A stretch of 64,000 bases of DNA from Acidihalobacter aeolianus (GTDB taxonomy: Bacteria; Pseudomonadota; Gammaproteobacteria; DSM-5130; Acidihalobacteraceae): contig NZ_CP017448.1 in assembly GCF_001753165.1 (NCBI RefSeq), positions 2,600,183-2,664,182 of the forward strand. The letters run 5' to 3'. The notes under the pieces are model-generated. The model was not told the DNA's origin, did not search any database, and worked only from the letters and a program-made list of their open reading frames with translations. Both the position numbers and the translations under genes were made by a program. This document shows, piece after piece, positions 1 through 8,048 of the stretch (positions are counted from its first letter, which is position 1; each line of letters starts with the position of its first letter).

Positions 1-176
1 GCCTTTTCGAGATATGCCATCTCGAGTTTTTCCTGGGCAGTCGCATCTCCGTGCTCGGCTTCAGCGTGAAGTCCAACTGAGATACCGGAATCCGCCGAAG
101 CCGCATTCGCCAGTGCAGGCCTAAACAGGCCTGCCAGGAAAATCAAAGGGCTTATTTTGCCGTGACGAAATGGCAT
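1..176 (-). CDS. Exported Sel1-repeat protein, N-terminal part only
   Basis: Read on the minus strand from an ATG at 176, this short frame runs off the left edge of the window. The first residues form a signal peptide: basic MPFRHGK, a hydrophobic ISPLIFLAGLF stretch, then an ALANA-type cleavage site near residue 25. The mature part begins HAEAEHGDATAQEKLEMAYL, which fits the opening of a Sel1/TPR-like repeat (A-x2-G-x-A-x2-L-x3-Y). Sel1 proteins are helical scaffolds for protein-protein contacts; this one would be periplasmic. An in-frame stop lies about 30 bases upstream of the ATG, so the start is well bounded. The body of the gene is outside the window, so repeat number and partner are unknown. 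Confidence 0.6.
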   Translation of the reverse strand, partial: MPFRHGKISPLIFLAGLFRPALANAASADSGISVGLHAEAEHGDATAQEKLEMAYLEK

Positions 177-720
177 CCCATTTCCAGATTCACAAGCGAA
201 TCGTTTTCAGTTGATCATCCATGCAATTCGGTTAGCTACTCTGCCGAACCATCTTTGAATCGCCACCGGTTCCTTAGACATCGTCGGCATAATTGGTTGC
301 CTTCGATATGGCCGTACTACACGAAGTTGCAGACGCTCAAATGACCTATATGATCGAAGGTTCTATGCCCGCAGCCGTAAGTGGCCAAATCTTGACCCCC
401 ACATTAATTGAGAAAAAATCGAGGCCAAGTCCCGCATTGTTTCACCTTTAATACTGATGAAGGGTTTCGGGTGCGAGTCAGTCTATTCGTGATTGAACTT
501 GCATGGCGATGTGCCCACCCTGATTTGTTCGACGCATCCATGCAACTCACCCCTCCGGGGCTAATGCGCAAAACCGTTCCCGGCGATTTTTTCTTTGCTC
601 GCTCAAAGAAACCGGGGAAAGAAATGTATCCGAAACGCCTTGGCCCTGCGGGCGAGGCAAAGCGTAACGGGAACTCTAATCAAATGACTTCCTGCTTCGC
701 GTTCGTGACGCGCTTAGCTT
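177..720. other. Non-coding or degenerate region left of the IS66 element
   Basis: No open frame here has a recognisable product. The only clear structure is the repeat copy at 534-625. The two plus-strand open stretches (162-344 and 408-776) lack ribosome-binding sites and family features, and the second runs into the insertion element. Confidence 0.5.
534..625 (+). repeat. Dispersed ~92-bp repeat, copy A
   Basis: The reverse complement of 2827-2919 matches this stretch along its whole length with scattered changes. The best block reads AAACCGTTCCCGGCGATTTT at 571-590, followed by a TTCTTT...AAAGAA imperfect hairpin. The two copies are in inverted orientation on either side of the IS66 element but lie outside its termini, so they are not part of it. 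Motifs pairing TTTCTTT with AAAGAAA recur between genes in many proteobacteria; function is not known to me. Confidence 0.6.
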
Positions 721-728
721 GTCTTTAT
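721..728. repeat. Target site duplication, left copy
   Basis: GTCTTTAT directly abuts the left end of the IS66 element and is repeated exactly at 2433-2440. Eight bases is the normal duplication length for the IS66 family. Confidence 0.92.
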
Positions 729-2432
729 GTAACTACTCAGCTAATTCTCAGAGATCGCCAGAGCAAAAGCCGGTAGCTTGCGATCGAATACTAGGCGCAA
801 CGCCTCCGAAGCCGTGACCCCCTGCTTTCGGCAGGTCGATAGATATCCCCGTATGCGGCAAAACATCGCGGCACCCTCCAGGCTGCGGAAGCAGCCGGAG
901 ATCTTCTGCTGCACTTTGGTCATACGGATATCGTTCTCCGCCTGATTGTTCGTGAACGGCACATTGACGTCCACCATGAAACGCAGCACATCGTCTTCAT
1001 AGGCCATCAGACGCTCCAGCAGATTGCGGGCCTTGCTCCGCTTGATCCGCCCCCGAGGCTTGTTGTCGGGTGGTTTTTCCGGCTCAGGGCATTCCAGTTG
1101 CCCCGCCTCGAGCACATCTCGGTAGCGCTGCCGGTAAGCATTGGCCTCGGTCAGCGGCAGGATGCCGCCAGCGTTCTCGACGGCCTGATGAATCTCTCTG
1201 AGCAGCTTGCCCATCGCTTCCGCCCATTGTTGTCCGTCCTGCTCGAATGCTCGTTCCAGTTCGCGCAGGTGGTGGGCATTGCACAGGGCATGGGTGCAGT
1301 CCCGATAACGGTAATAGGGTTTCCAATGGTCATGACACAGCACACCGCGGAACCGTGGCAGGATCCCGATCGCGTCCATCGCCTCCTGGCCTCGCTTACT
1401 GTGGACCTGATAATGCGTCCAATCAGCATTGGACAGAGCATGCAGCCAATGGCGTTTGCCATCAATGTTGACCCCGGTCTCGTCGGCATGAGCGGACACG
1501 GCTTTGGCCAATGCCGTTTTGCTGATCGCCTCAAAGGCCGCCAGGCGGGTAAATGCCTCGCGATTGAAGTTCACCAGTGAACCATCGCTCAAAGGGATGC
1601 CCAACTGATCGGCAAAGTAATCCTGGATCCGCTTGTAGGGCAAGAGCTGATATTGGGACAGATAGACGGCATGGGCCTTGAGGCCGGAACCATACTGCAC
1701 CTTCTTATCCACCCCTTCCGGGAATGAAGCCACAAAACGTTGGCCTGATTCATTCTCCAGGATCTGCGCCCGATACTCGGTCACGATCCGGCTGATGTCG
1801 ATATCAAAAACCTGGCGAGTCTCGAAACCCGCCTCGGTATAGCAGCCTTTCGGCAAGCGACGACGATCGATCTTGAGGACCTCGATCTCATCGGGATGCT
1901 CGACCGGGCGCAAGGTCTTGCCCACGTGCCCCGGCTGGCCACCGGAAGGTCGGCTTGAGCGCACACGCTGGCTGCGTGGCCGATTGGGATCCGATGCCGG
2001 CGGCTGACTGCTGTTGCGGCTATTGAGCCCGAGACGGTTGAGTAACACGACGAACAACATGAGCATCATCTCGATACTGGCGCGGAGTGCCGGAGATAGG
2101 TCTTTCTCCTGCTCCAGTTGCGCCCTGACCTGTGCCAGGGTGATCTCGATATCGACGCCGTCGATCCGCACGCAAGACTGCTCCAAAGAAGTAATGAAGC
2201 TATTATCTCACGGGTTTTGAAGTGCCAATTTTCTCGTTTGTAAGGCGATCTGGCGGCGTAAAATAATTGACTGACGGTGGGGCAGTGCCTCGCGTGATGT
2301 CGCAAGGAAGACTACGCCTCTGTCGCTTTCGGAGACCAATAATCGCACTCGTTACAGCGCCGCCATATTTTCAAAAAAACTACCAAAAACCCTGTCAAGT
2401 ACTTTTTGTAATTATTTTCACTGAGTAGTTAC
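729..2432 (-). mobile_element. IS66-family insertion sequence, complete
   Basis: The element is 1704 bp and is bounded by perfect 12-bp inverted repeats: GTAACTACTCAG at 729-740 and its reverse complement at 2421-2432. An exact 8-bp duplication, GTCTTTAT, flanks it. It carries one transposase gene and no tnpA or tnpB accessory genes, as in the single-gene ISBst12-like subgroup of IS66. Perfect termini, perfect target duplication and an uninterrupted transposase indicate a recent insertion that is probably still mobile. It sits in sequence without a recognisable gene, so it does not visibly disrupt anything. Confidence 0.95.
741..2186 (-). CDS. IS66-family DDE transposase (TnpC type)
   Basis: This 481-residue protein catalyses strand transfer of the surrounding element. 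An N-terminal leucine-rich coiled region (about 15-55) is followed by a basic, Ser/Pro-rich zinc-finger-like region (60-110), as in other IS66 transposases. The catalytic domain follows, with candidate triad residues in HADETG (about 235), LCHDHWKPYY (about 282) and NQAENDIRM (about 415). A C-terminal TnpC-like tail ends in a TAG codon that directly abuts the left inverted repeat. The start is TTG, the first in-frame start after an upstream in-frame stop, so the exact N-terminus is less certain than the rest. Its GC-rich codon use is like that of the host. Confidence 0.95.
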   Translation of the reverse strand: MEQSCVRIDGVDIEITLAQVRAQLEQEKDLSPALRASIEMMLMLFVVLLNRLGLNSRNSSQPPASDPNRPRSQRVRSSRPSGGQPGHVGKTLRPVEHPDEIEVLKIDRRRLPKGCYTEAGFETRQVFDIDISRIVTEYRAQILENESGQRFVASFPEGVDKKVQYGSGLKAHAVYLSQYQLLPYKRIQDYFADQLGIPLSDGSLVNFNREAFTRLAAFEAISKTALAKAVSAHADETGVNIDGKRHWLHALSNADWTHYQVHSKRGQEAMDAIGILPRFRGVLCHDHWKPYYRYRDCTHALCNAHHLRELERAFEQDGQQWAEAMGKLLREIHQAVENAGGILPLTEANAYRQRYRDVLEAGQLECPEPEKPPDNKPRGRIKRSKARNLLERLMAYEDDVLRFMVDVNVPFTNNQAENDIRMTKVQQKISGCFRSLEGAAMFCRIRGYLSTCRKQGVTASEALRLVFDRKLPAFALAISEN

Positions 2433-2440
2433 GTCTTTAT
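2433..2440. repeat. Target site duplication, right copy
   Basis: GTCTTTAT follows the right inverted repeat and exactly matches 721-728. Confidence 0.92.
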
Positions 2441-2826
2441 TTCTGTCTATCCCCTTATCGCCTTGCCTCGCGGGGATGCGGCTGGACGGAGTCGGCCCGG
2501 AGGACCCGGGCCGAGCAGCCCGCGCCCGGACGGCGCTTGGCTGCGGCCCCGGCCAGACGGATTCACGCGAGGTTGCCCGTAGGGTCAAGGCGATCTGGGG
2601 CGAATTTCTTTGCTAGCCGTTCTAAAAAGGTGTTGGTCATCATTCGCGCGATCGTCCAGAAAGTGCTTGTGTGACAGCGGCTTGTGGCGATGGTTGTCGA
2701 CGTGTGGCGCGAGGGAAATATTTTCCGCAGGTGAAGTTGTACGCAATTTTCAATGAAAGCTCAGGCGATTCTATTTGTTGCGACATCCGTACGTTATCAA
2801 GGACCAACACCTTTGTAGAACGTCTA

Positions 2827-2919
2827 GATTTCTTTGGTGACTTTCTTTATTCGTCCAAAGAAAAAATCGTCGGGAACGGTTTTTCGCGTCAGCCCCGAAG
2901 GAGTAAGGCGCAGGGATGC
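2827..2919 (-). repeat. Dispersed ~92-bp repeat, copy B
   Basis: This is the inverted partner of 534-625. Shared blocks include AACCGTTCCC, CGATTTTTTCTTT and CAAAGAAA when read on the minus strand. The copies have drifted, so the repeat is much older than the IS66 insertion between them. Confidence 0.6.
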
Positions 2920-2959
2920 GCCGTACAAAGTCACTCGCACGCCCGCACCGAAACCAGTC

Positions 2960-3092
2960 AAGAACGCCGTCGCTCAAGGCGTGTGAAACCGTCCCACCGT
3001 TCCCACTCAATGCGCCATCAGTCACAGCGAGCCGAAGTGCACTCAAGTCACATAAAGAACGCCGCCGCCCAAAGCGCGTGAAACTGCCCCAT
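2960..3092 (+). repeat. Two 38-bp direct repeats
   Basis: Units at 2960-2997 and 3055-3092 share AAGAACGCCG and GTGAAAC blocks and differ at a handful of positions. They lie 95 bp apart start to start, just after repeat copy B. The intervening sequence also shares short words (CACTC, AGTCAC). This may be a decayed two-unit tandem array of about 95 bp. Confidence 0.55.
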
Positions 3093-3208
3093 CACAGTCG
3101 ATAAACTGCCTCAGGGGTTCACAACCTCCCAAGCCAAGAGAAATACCTTATCGAACCCATGGACACACAAAGGCTCACAACAACCTCCACGTGCCCGAGG
3201 ACCACCTC

Positions 3209-3430
3209 ATGCTAACCCTGTTCGGCGCCGTCGCCGTCACCCTGATGATGTTGTTCTATGCGCTGGAATCGCGCTCGCCCTGGTTCACGCTGCTGTTCGC
3301 GCTCTCTTGCTTCGCCTCATCGGCCTACGGCTGGCTAGCCGGTACCTGGCCGTTCGGCGTGATCGAGCTGATCTGGGGCGGGATCGCTGCGTACAAATGG
3401 CGCGGGCGGATGCGTGGAGCGGCGACCTGA
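3209..3430 (+). CDS. Small inner-membrane protein, unknown function
   Basis: This 73-residue protein starts at the ATG at 3209, which has GAGGA about eight bases upstream; the GTG at 3191 has no such site. It has two hydrophobic segments (about residues 2-16 and 23-42, MLTLFGAVAVTLMML and a Phe/Leu/Ala-rich stretch). A Trp-rich end follows (WPFGVIELIW, then AAYKWRGRMRG) and would put a positively charged tail in the cytoplasm. I recall similar short two-helix proteins as conserved hypotheticals in proteobacteria but know of no function. It stands alone, converging on the GST operon. Confidence 0.65.
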   Translation: MLTLFGAVAVTLMMLFYALESRSPWFTLLFALSCFASSAYGWLAGTWPFGVIELIWGGIAAYKWRGRMRGAAT

Positions 3431-3443
3431 AGGTCTGGAGGGA

Positions 3444-4136
3444 TCAGCCGGAATAACCGCCCGGCATGGGCTCCCAGAGTTCGCGCGCCTCGAACTGGGG
3501 CAGTTCCTCGGTTTCACGGTAGGCGCCCTCGCACCATTCGCGCACGTGTTCGTCGGCTAGGCAGGTGTGCACGTACTCCGCGGCCACGCCTTCCAGCGGA
3601 GTGTTGTAGACGGAAAAGCGCAGCGCGACCGGAACGTACATCGCATCGGCGATGGTGAATCCGCCGAACAACCAGGGCCCGAGCCCACCGAAGCGGGCGC
3701 GGCAGTCGGTCCATAGGCCAGTGATGCGCGCCACCTCAGCCTCGATCTCGGGGCCTGGCGAACGCCAGCGGAAACGCCCGCGCAGGTTCATCGGCAGATA
3801 AGTGCGCACGGCCTGGAAACCGGCATGCATTTCGGCGCTCACCGATCTTGCGACGGCGCGCGCCTCGGGGTCGGCGGGCCAACCGCGGCCGTCGAGCAAT
3901 TGCTCCGAAACGTATTCGCAGATGGCGAGCGAGTCCCACACCGCGAGCGGACCGTGGTGCAGCACCGGCACCTTGCCGGAGGGCGACAGCCCGGCGACCC
4001 GCTCCGCGTACTCGGGCGTGTAGAGCGGCACGCGGATTTCCTCGAAGCGCAGGCCGTGGCGGCGCAGCAGCAGCCAGGGCCGCAGCGACCAGGAGGAGTA
4101 GTTCTTGTTGCCGATCACCAGCTTGAGTTCGCTCAT
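3444..4136 (-). CDS. Glutathione S-transferase family protein
   Basis: A cytosolic GST of about 230 residues. The N-terminal thioredoxin-fold domain opens SELKLVIGNKNYSSWSLRPW, where the Ser/Tyr cluster is where GSTs activate glutathione. It continues through the cis-Pro loop SGKVPVLHHG and WDSLAICEYV. The C-terminal helical domain follows (about 90-225). I place the start at the ATG at 4136 because GGAGGT lies seven bases upstream; the upstream ATG at 4160 overlaps the stop of the ATP-grasp gene but has a poorer site. It is the last gene of a minus-strand run with the ATP-grasp and GNAT/C39 genes. The substrate cannot be read from sequence. Confidence 0.85.
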   Translation of the reverse strand: MSELKLVIGNKNYSSWSLRPWLLLRRHGLRFEEIRVPLYTPEYAERVAGLSPSGKVPVLHHGPLAVWDSLAICEYVSEQLLDGRGWPADPEARAVARSVSAEMHAGFQAVRTYLPMNLRGRFRWRSPGPEIEAEVARITGLWTDCRARFGGLGPWLFGGFTIADAMYVPVALRFSVYNTPLEGVAAEYVHTCLADEHVREWCEGAYRETEELPQFEARELWEPMPGGYSG

Positions 4137-4156
4137 CGTCGCACCTCCGCGGCGGC

Positions 4157-5629
4157 TCATACCGCCCGCATTTCGATCCGGCGCACGAATTCCTCCATCA
4201 GGGTGCGGTACAGCGCTTCGCCCATGATGTCGTCCTCGACACCGGCGTCGATGTTGGGGTTGTCGTTAACCTCGATGACCACGACCTTGTCGCCGGCCTG
4301 CTTGAGGTCCACCCCATAGAGCCCGTCGCCGAGCAGCTTAGCCGCACGCAACGCGGTCTTGACCACCTTGGCGGGCGCTTCATCCACCGGCCAGGTCTTG
4401 AAGCCGCCGGCCTGGGCGTTGCCGCCCTTGTCGTCGTGCTTGAGGATCTGCCAGTGCTTCTTGGACATGAAATACTGGCACACGAACAGCGGCTTGTTGT
4501 TGAGGATGCCCACGCGCCAGTCGAACTCGGTGTACATGAATTCCTGCGCGAGGATCAGGTCCGAGTCCTTGAAGAACTGTCCGGCGAGTCGCTTGAGTTC
4601 GGCGGCGTTGTTGGCCTTGACCACGCCGCGCGAGAACGAACCGTCGGGAATCTTGAGCACCATCGGGTAGCCCAGTTCGGCCTCGAGTTCGTCGACGTTG
4701 TCGCGGCTGACGATGATCGTGCGCGGACGCGGCACGCGGTGCGCCTTGAGCAGCTCGGCAAGATACACCTTATTGGTGCAGCGCAGGATCGAGTCGGGGT
4801 CGTCGATCACCACCATGCCCTCGCTCTCGGCCTTCTTGGCGAACTGGTAGGTGTAGTGGTCGATGCTGGTGGTCTCGCGGATGAACAGCGCGTCGTACTC
4901 GGCAAGCCGGCCGTAGTCGCGCCGCGTGATCAGCTCGACATCCACGCCCACCGCCTTGCCGGCGCGCACCATGTGCGCCAGCGCGCCGCGGTTGGAGGGC
5001 GGCAGCTTTTCGTCCGGGTTGTGCAGGATGGCGAGGTCGTAGCGGTAGCGCGTGCGGCTGCGCGGCTTGCGCCAGCGGCGCGCCAGGAACACGCCGAGCG
5101 CCTCGGCGAAGGCGGCCTGCTGTTCCGCGGTGAGCGCCTGCGGGTGCAGCGCCTGGATCGCGCTGATGCGCCATTCGCCCTGACGGCGCAGCTCCACGCG
5201 CAGCACGGGGCAGCGGAAGGCGTCGAAGATCTGCCGCGCGAGGTCCTGCCACTCCGGCGAGGAGGTCTGCCCGAAATAGAGCATCAGCTCCAGGCCGTTG
5301 ACGGTGACGTCCTGCCGCGTGCGGCCCACGGTCTTGCGCGCGAGGCGCTCCAGGTCCTCGGTGTCGAGGGTGTAGATCGCCTTGCGGCTGAGATCCTGGA
5401 TGGTACGCACGCTCGGGATCACGCGGTGCCCGCGCGCCTCGGCGAGCAGCGAGGTGTAGTAGCCGACGCTGAGATAGCGGTAGCTGCGCGCGAGGTTGAT
5501 GACCTGCAGGTCGTCGTCCATGCCCTCCGCCGCACCGCTGAGATAGTCGCGCACGGTGACGACCTTGAGTGCCGGATAGATGTCCTTCCAGTCCGACAGA
5601 TTTTCCACCACCACTAACGGTTCAGGCAT
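4157..5629 (-). CDS. RimK-like ATP-grasp ligase with RLAN-type N-terminal domain
   Basis: A 490-residue predicted amide-bond ligase. Residues about 1-150 match the uncharacterised domain usual in front of this RimK branch (RLAN; LVVVENLSDWKDIYP, NLARSYRYLSVGYY). The rest is an ATP-grasp fold: PRTIIVSRDN, the nucleotide loop KIPDGSFSRGVVKA (about 325-340), and the metal-binding end VIEVNDNPNIDAG (about 455-467). Such enzymes activate a carboxylate as acyl phosphate and join it to an amine. The start overlaps the stop of the GNAT/C39 gene by eight bases, so the two are surely co-expressed and probably work on the same peptide or amino acid. True RimK (ribosomal S6 glutamylation) is shorter, so I do not call it rimK. 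Product unknown. Confidence 0.88.
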   Translation of the reverse strand: MPEPLVVVENLSDWKDIYPALKVVTVRDYLSGAAEGMDDDLQVINLARSYRYLSVGYYTSLLAEARGHRVIPSVRTIQDLSRKAIYTLDTEDLERLARKTVGRTRQDVTVNGLELMLYFGQTSSPEWQDLARQIFDAFRCPVLRVELRRQGEWRISAIQALHPQALTAEQQAAFAEALGVFLARRWRKPRSRTRYRYDLAILHNPDEKLPPSNRGALAHMVRAGKAVGVDVELITRRDYGRLAEYDALFIRETTSIDHYTYQFAKKAESEGMVVIDDPDSILRCTNKVYLAELLKAHRVPRPRTIIVSRDNVDELEAELGYPMVLKIPDGSFSRGVVKANNAAELKRLAGQFFKDSDLILAQEFMYTEFDWRVGILNNKPLFVCQYFMSKKHWQILKHDDKGGNAQAGGFKTWPVDEAPAKVVKTALRAAKLLGDGLYGVDLKQAGDKVVVIEVNDNPNIDAGVEDDIMGEALYRTLMEEFVRRIEMRAV

Positions 5630-6728
5630 CGGCAGCCTCCCTGCGGCTGACGATCAGCACGGCCTTGAGGCCGGCGCGTCCGTAACGGGTCATGTGTTCG
5701 AACTCCTTCTGCAAAATCGGCATGTTGATGGAATCCAGGGCCGTTTCGCCCTGTTCGTAATCGATGAAGGGATCGTGGACGTAGACGAAGCGTTCGTCGA
5801 AACCTGTGACCACGACCCAGTGCGGAAATTTCTCGCCGTAGATCTGGTACGAGCTGATCAGCACCACCGGAATCCCGCCGGCCTCGAAGCGCGCCTTGAG
5901 ATCGGCGACGCGCAGCGGCGTGAAGTGGATCGGCACGTCGTGCGCCTCAAGCTCGGCCAGGAAATCCTCCTGTACCAGGCGCATGACCTCCTTCTTGACT
6001 TCGCTGCGCACAGAATCGACCAGGAAGTTGGCCCCGTCGCTGACGAATATCTCGACGTCGAAGCCACGGTGCCAGGCCGACAGGCCGAGCCCGAAGGGCC
6101 CGCAGCCGCCGTGCCCCGAGGTCATGAAGATGATGGTCGCCTCGCGCCAGATGCGCAGCTCCAGCGTGCGGTTCATCGGCTGCTCCGGCTGCAGCGCGCT
6201 CATCGCCATCATCAGCGAGGAAGGGCCGCAGGTGAAGTCGAGCGTCTGCTCGTAGTAGGGCACGCGAACCTGCTCCGCCCGGAGATGCGGCGCCAGCGAC
6301 TTCTCGAAGCGCAGCGCCTCCATGTGGTCCTCGTAGTAGTCCGGCACCTGGTCGAACTGGCGATAGCCGAGCGAGCGGAACAGCGCCAGAGAGGCGGTGT
6401 TGTCGCGGCGGATCTCCAGCCGCAGGGTGATGCGCCCCTCCGCCTTGGCGCGGGCCTCGGCCGCCTCCACCAGGGCGCGGCCGACGCCCTGCCCGCGCAG
6501 CGCGGCGCTGACCGCGATCGAGTAGATACGCGCCAGCGAGGTGCCGCGACTATAGAGCGTAAGCACATAGGCCTCGACCCGGCCGTCGTGCGCGTGCACC
6601 AGCACGTCCGAGTGCGCACGCGTGATCATGTAACGGAACTGGCGACGGCTCAGGCGGTCGGTCTGGAAGCAGGTTTCCTCCAGACGCAGCAGGTCGTCGA
6701 CATCGTCCAGGGTGGCGGGGCGGATCAT
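5622..6728 (-). CDS. GNAT acetyltransferase fused to a C39-like cysteine peptidase
   Basis: A two-domain protein of 368 residues. Residues 1-145 are a GNAT N-acetyltransferase with the acetyl-CoA loop RGQGVGRALVEAAE and the motif ALFRSLGYRQ. Residues about 155-360 are a papain-like C39/DUF3335-type peptidase with the Cys in DFTCGPSSLMMAM, the His in PHWVVVTGF and the Asp in YVHDPFID, so the full triad appears present. There is no signal peptide or transporter domain, unlike bacteriocin-exporting C39 proteins. It is first in a minus-strand operon and overlaps the ATP-grasp ligase. The pairing suggests one enzyme builds an amide bond while the other trims and acetylates. This is inference; no substrate gene is visible nearby. 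Confidence 0.85.
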   Translation of the reverse strand: MIRPATLDDVDDLLRLEETCFQTDRLSRRQFRYMITRAHSDVLVHAHDGRVEAYVLTLYSRGTSLARIYSIAVSAALRGQGVGRALVEAAEARAKAEGRITLRLEIRRDNTASLALFRSLGYRQFDQVPDYYEDHMEALRFEKSLAPHLRAEQVRVPYYEQTLDFTCGPSSLMMAMSALQPEQPMNRTLELRIWREATIIFMTSGHGGCGPFGLGLSAWHRGFDVEIFVSDGANFLVDSVRSEVKKEVMRLVQEDFLAELEAHDVPIHFTPLRVADLKARFEAGGIPVVLISSYQIYGEKFPHWVVVTGFDERFVYVHDPFIDYEQGETALDSINMPILQKEFEHMTRYGRAGLKAVLIVSRREAADA

Positions 6729-6839
6729 GGGGGCATCCTCGCTGTGCGGCGCATTCCGCCGTGGGTGCGCGGCAGGCTTCCGGCCGGCAGGCGCAACCGC
6801 CTATGCTATGACTTCCCGTCAGCGACTGGAATCCTTCCG

Positions 6840-7988
6840 ATGCCCGCGCCACCGCTCGAACAGATGCTCGCCGAACTCATCGCCACCCCGTCGGTGAGCA
6901 GCGTCTCGCCCGCCTTCGACAGCGGTAACCTCGCTCTGGTGGAAAAACTCGCCGGCTGGCTGGAGGACGCCGGCTTCCGGGTCGAGATCATTCCACTGGA
7001 ACATTTTCCGGACAAGGCCAACCTGATCGCCACCCTCGGCGAGGGCGAGGGCGGGCTCGTGCTCTCCGGGCACACCGACACCGTGCCCTTCGACGACGGC
7101 CTGTGGACCCACGATCCGTTCCGCCTGACCGCGGCCGACGGCCGCTTCTACGGCCTCGGCACCGCGGACATGAAGAGCTTTCTCGCGCTCGCCATCGAGG
7201 CCGCACGCGGGCTCGACCCGGCCCGGCTGGAGCATCCGCTGATCATCGTCGGCACCGCCGACGAGGAAAGCAGCATGGACGGCGCACGCATGCTCACCCG
7301 CCTGGGCCGGCCGCGCGCGCGCTACTGCGTGATCGGCGAGCCGACCGACCTGCGTCCGGTGCGCATGCACAAGGGCATCATCATGGAGGCGGTGCGCGTG
7401 ACCGGGCACAGCGGCCATTCCAGCGACCCGGATCGCGGCCGCAATGCCCTCGAGGGCATGCACCACGTGATGGGCGAACTGCTCGCTTGGCGCGACGAAC
7501 TGCGCCGCCAGCACCACCCCGCCTTCGCCGTGCCCTACCCCACGCTCAACCTCGGCCATGTACACGGCGGCGACAACCCCAACCGCATCTGCGCGAGCTG
7601 CGAGCTGCATTTCGACCTGCGCCCGCTGCCCGGCATGCACATCGAGGCGCTGCGCGAGGAACTGCACCACCGCGTCGGCCGAGCGCTGGAGGGCCGTGGC
7701 CTCGGCTTCGAAACCCACCCACTGTTCTTTGGCATCGAGGCTTTCGAGACCCCCGCCGACGCCGCCCTGGTCACGACCCTGGTCGAACTCAGCGGCCACC
7801 CTGCTCAGGCTGTTGCCTTCGGCACCGAGGCGCCTTTCTTCCGCGACCTCGGCATCGAAACCGTGGTCATCGGCCCCGGCAGCATCGATCAGGCGCACCA
7901 GCCGGACGAATACATCGAACAGGCCGCGCTGGGACAGACAGTCGACATGCTGCGCGAACTGATCCGACGCCTGTGCCTCGCACACTGA
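6840..7988 (+). CDS. argE: Acetylornithine deacetylase
   Basis: A 382-residue M20-family metallohydrolase that releases acetate from N-acetylornithine in linear arginine biosynthesis. Metal-binding motifs are visible: SGHTDTVPFDD, GLGTADMKSFLA, TADEESSMDGA (catalytic Glu-Glu) and IGEPTDLRPV. The dimerisation-domain motif is HKGIIMEAVRVTGHSGHSS, and the last metal His is in DQAHQPDEY. The open frame extends far upstream, but the ATG at 6840 is the natural start: it gives the family length and avoids overlap with the divergent GNAT/C39 gene. argA follows 60 bases later. Having argE and a bifunctional argA fits the linear, not cyclic, pathway. Confidence 0.95.
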   Translation: MPAPPLEQMLAELIATPSVSSVSPAFDSGNLALVEKLAGWLEDAGFRVEIIPLEHFPDKANLIATLGEGEGGLVLSGHTDTVPFDDGLWTHDPFRLTAADGRFYGLGTADMKSFLALAIEAARGLDPARLEHPLIIVGTADEESSMDGARMLTRLGRPRARYCVIGEPTDLRPVRMHKGIIMEAVRVTGHSGHSSDPDRGRNALEGMHHVMGELLAWRDELRRQHHPAFAVPYPTLNLGHVHGGDNPNRICASCELHFDLRPLPGMHIEALREELHHRVGRALEGRGLGFETHPLFFGIEAFETPADAALVTTLVELSGHPAQAVAFGTEAPFFRDLGIETVVIGPGSIDQAHQPDEYIEQAALGQTVDMLRELIRRLCLAH

Positions 7989-8048
7989 AGGCGCCGCGCC
8001 GGCAGTCGATTTCGTTATAGTTAGGCCTCATTCACAGGATCGCCCCGC

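Larger units (their letters stand above)
2441..3208. other. Gene-free region right of the IS66 element
   Basis: About 770 bases without a credible gene. The first part (about 2461-2560) is very GC-rich. Repeat copy B lies at 2827-2919 and a direct repeat at 2960-3092. Open frames here have no ribosome-binding sites and cross the repeats. The region looks like accumulated repeat or remnant sequence. Confidence 0.5.

Noticed and set aside
408..776. Plus-strand open frame of 122 codons near the IS66 left end
   Set aside because: It covers the dispersed repeat and runs through the target duplication into the element; no ribosome-binding site or family.
4436..5617. Plus-strand frame opposite the ATP-grasp gene
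   Set aside because: Antisense to a gene with a full ATP-grasp fold; His/Val/Arg-rich shadow composition.
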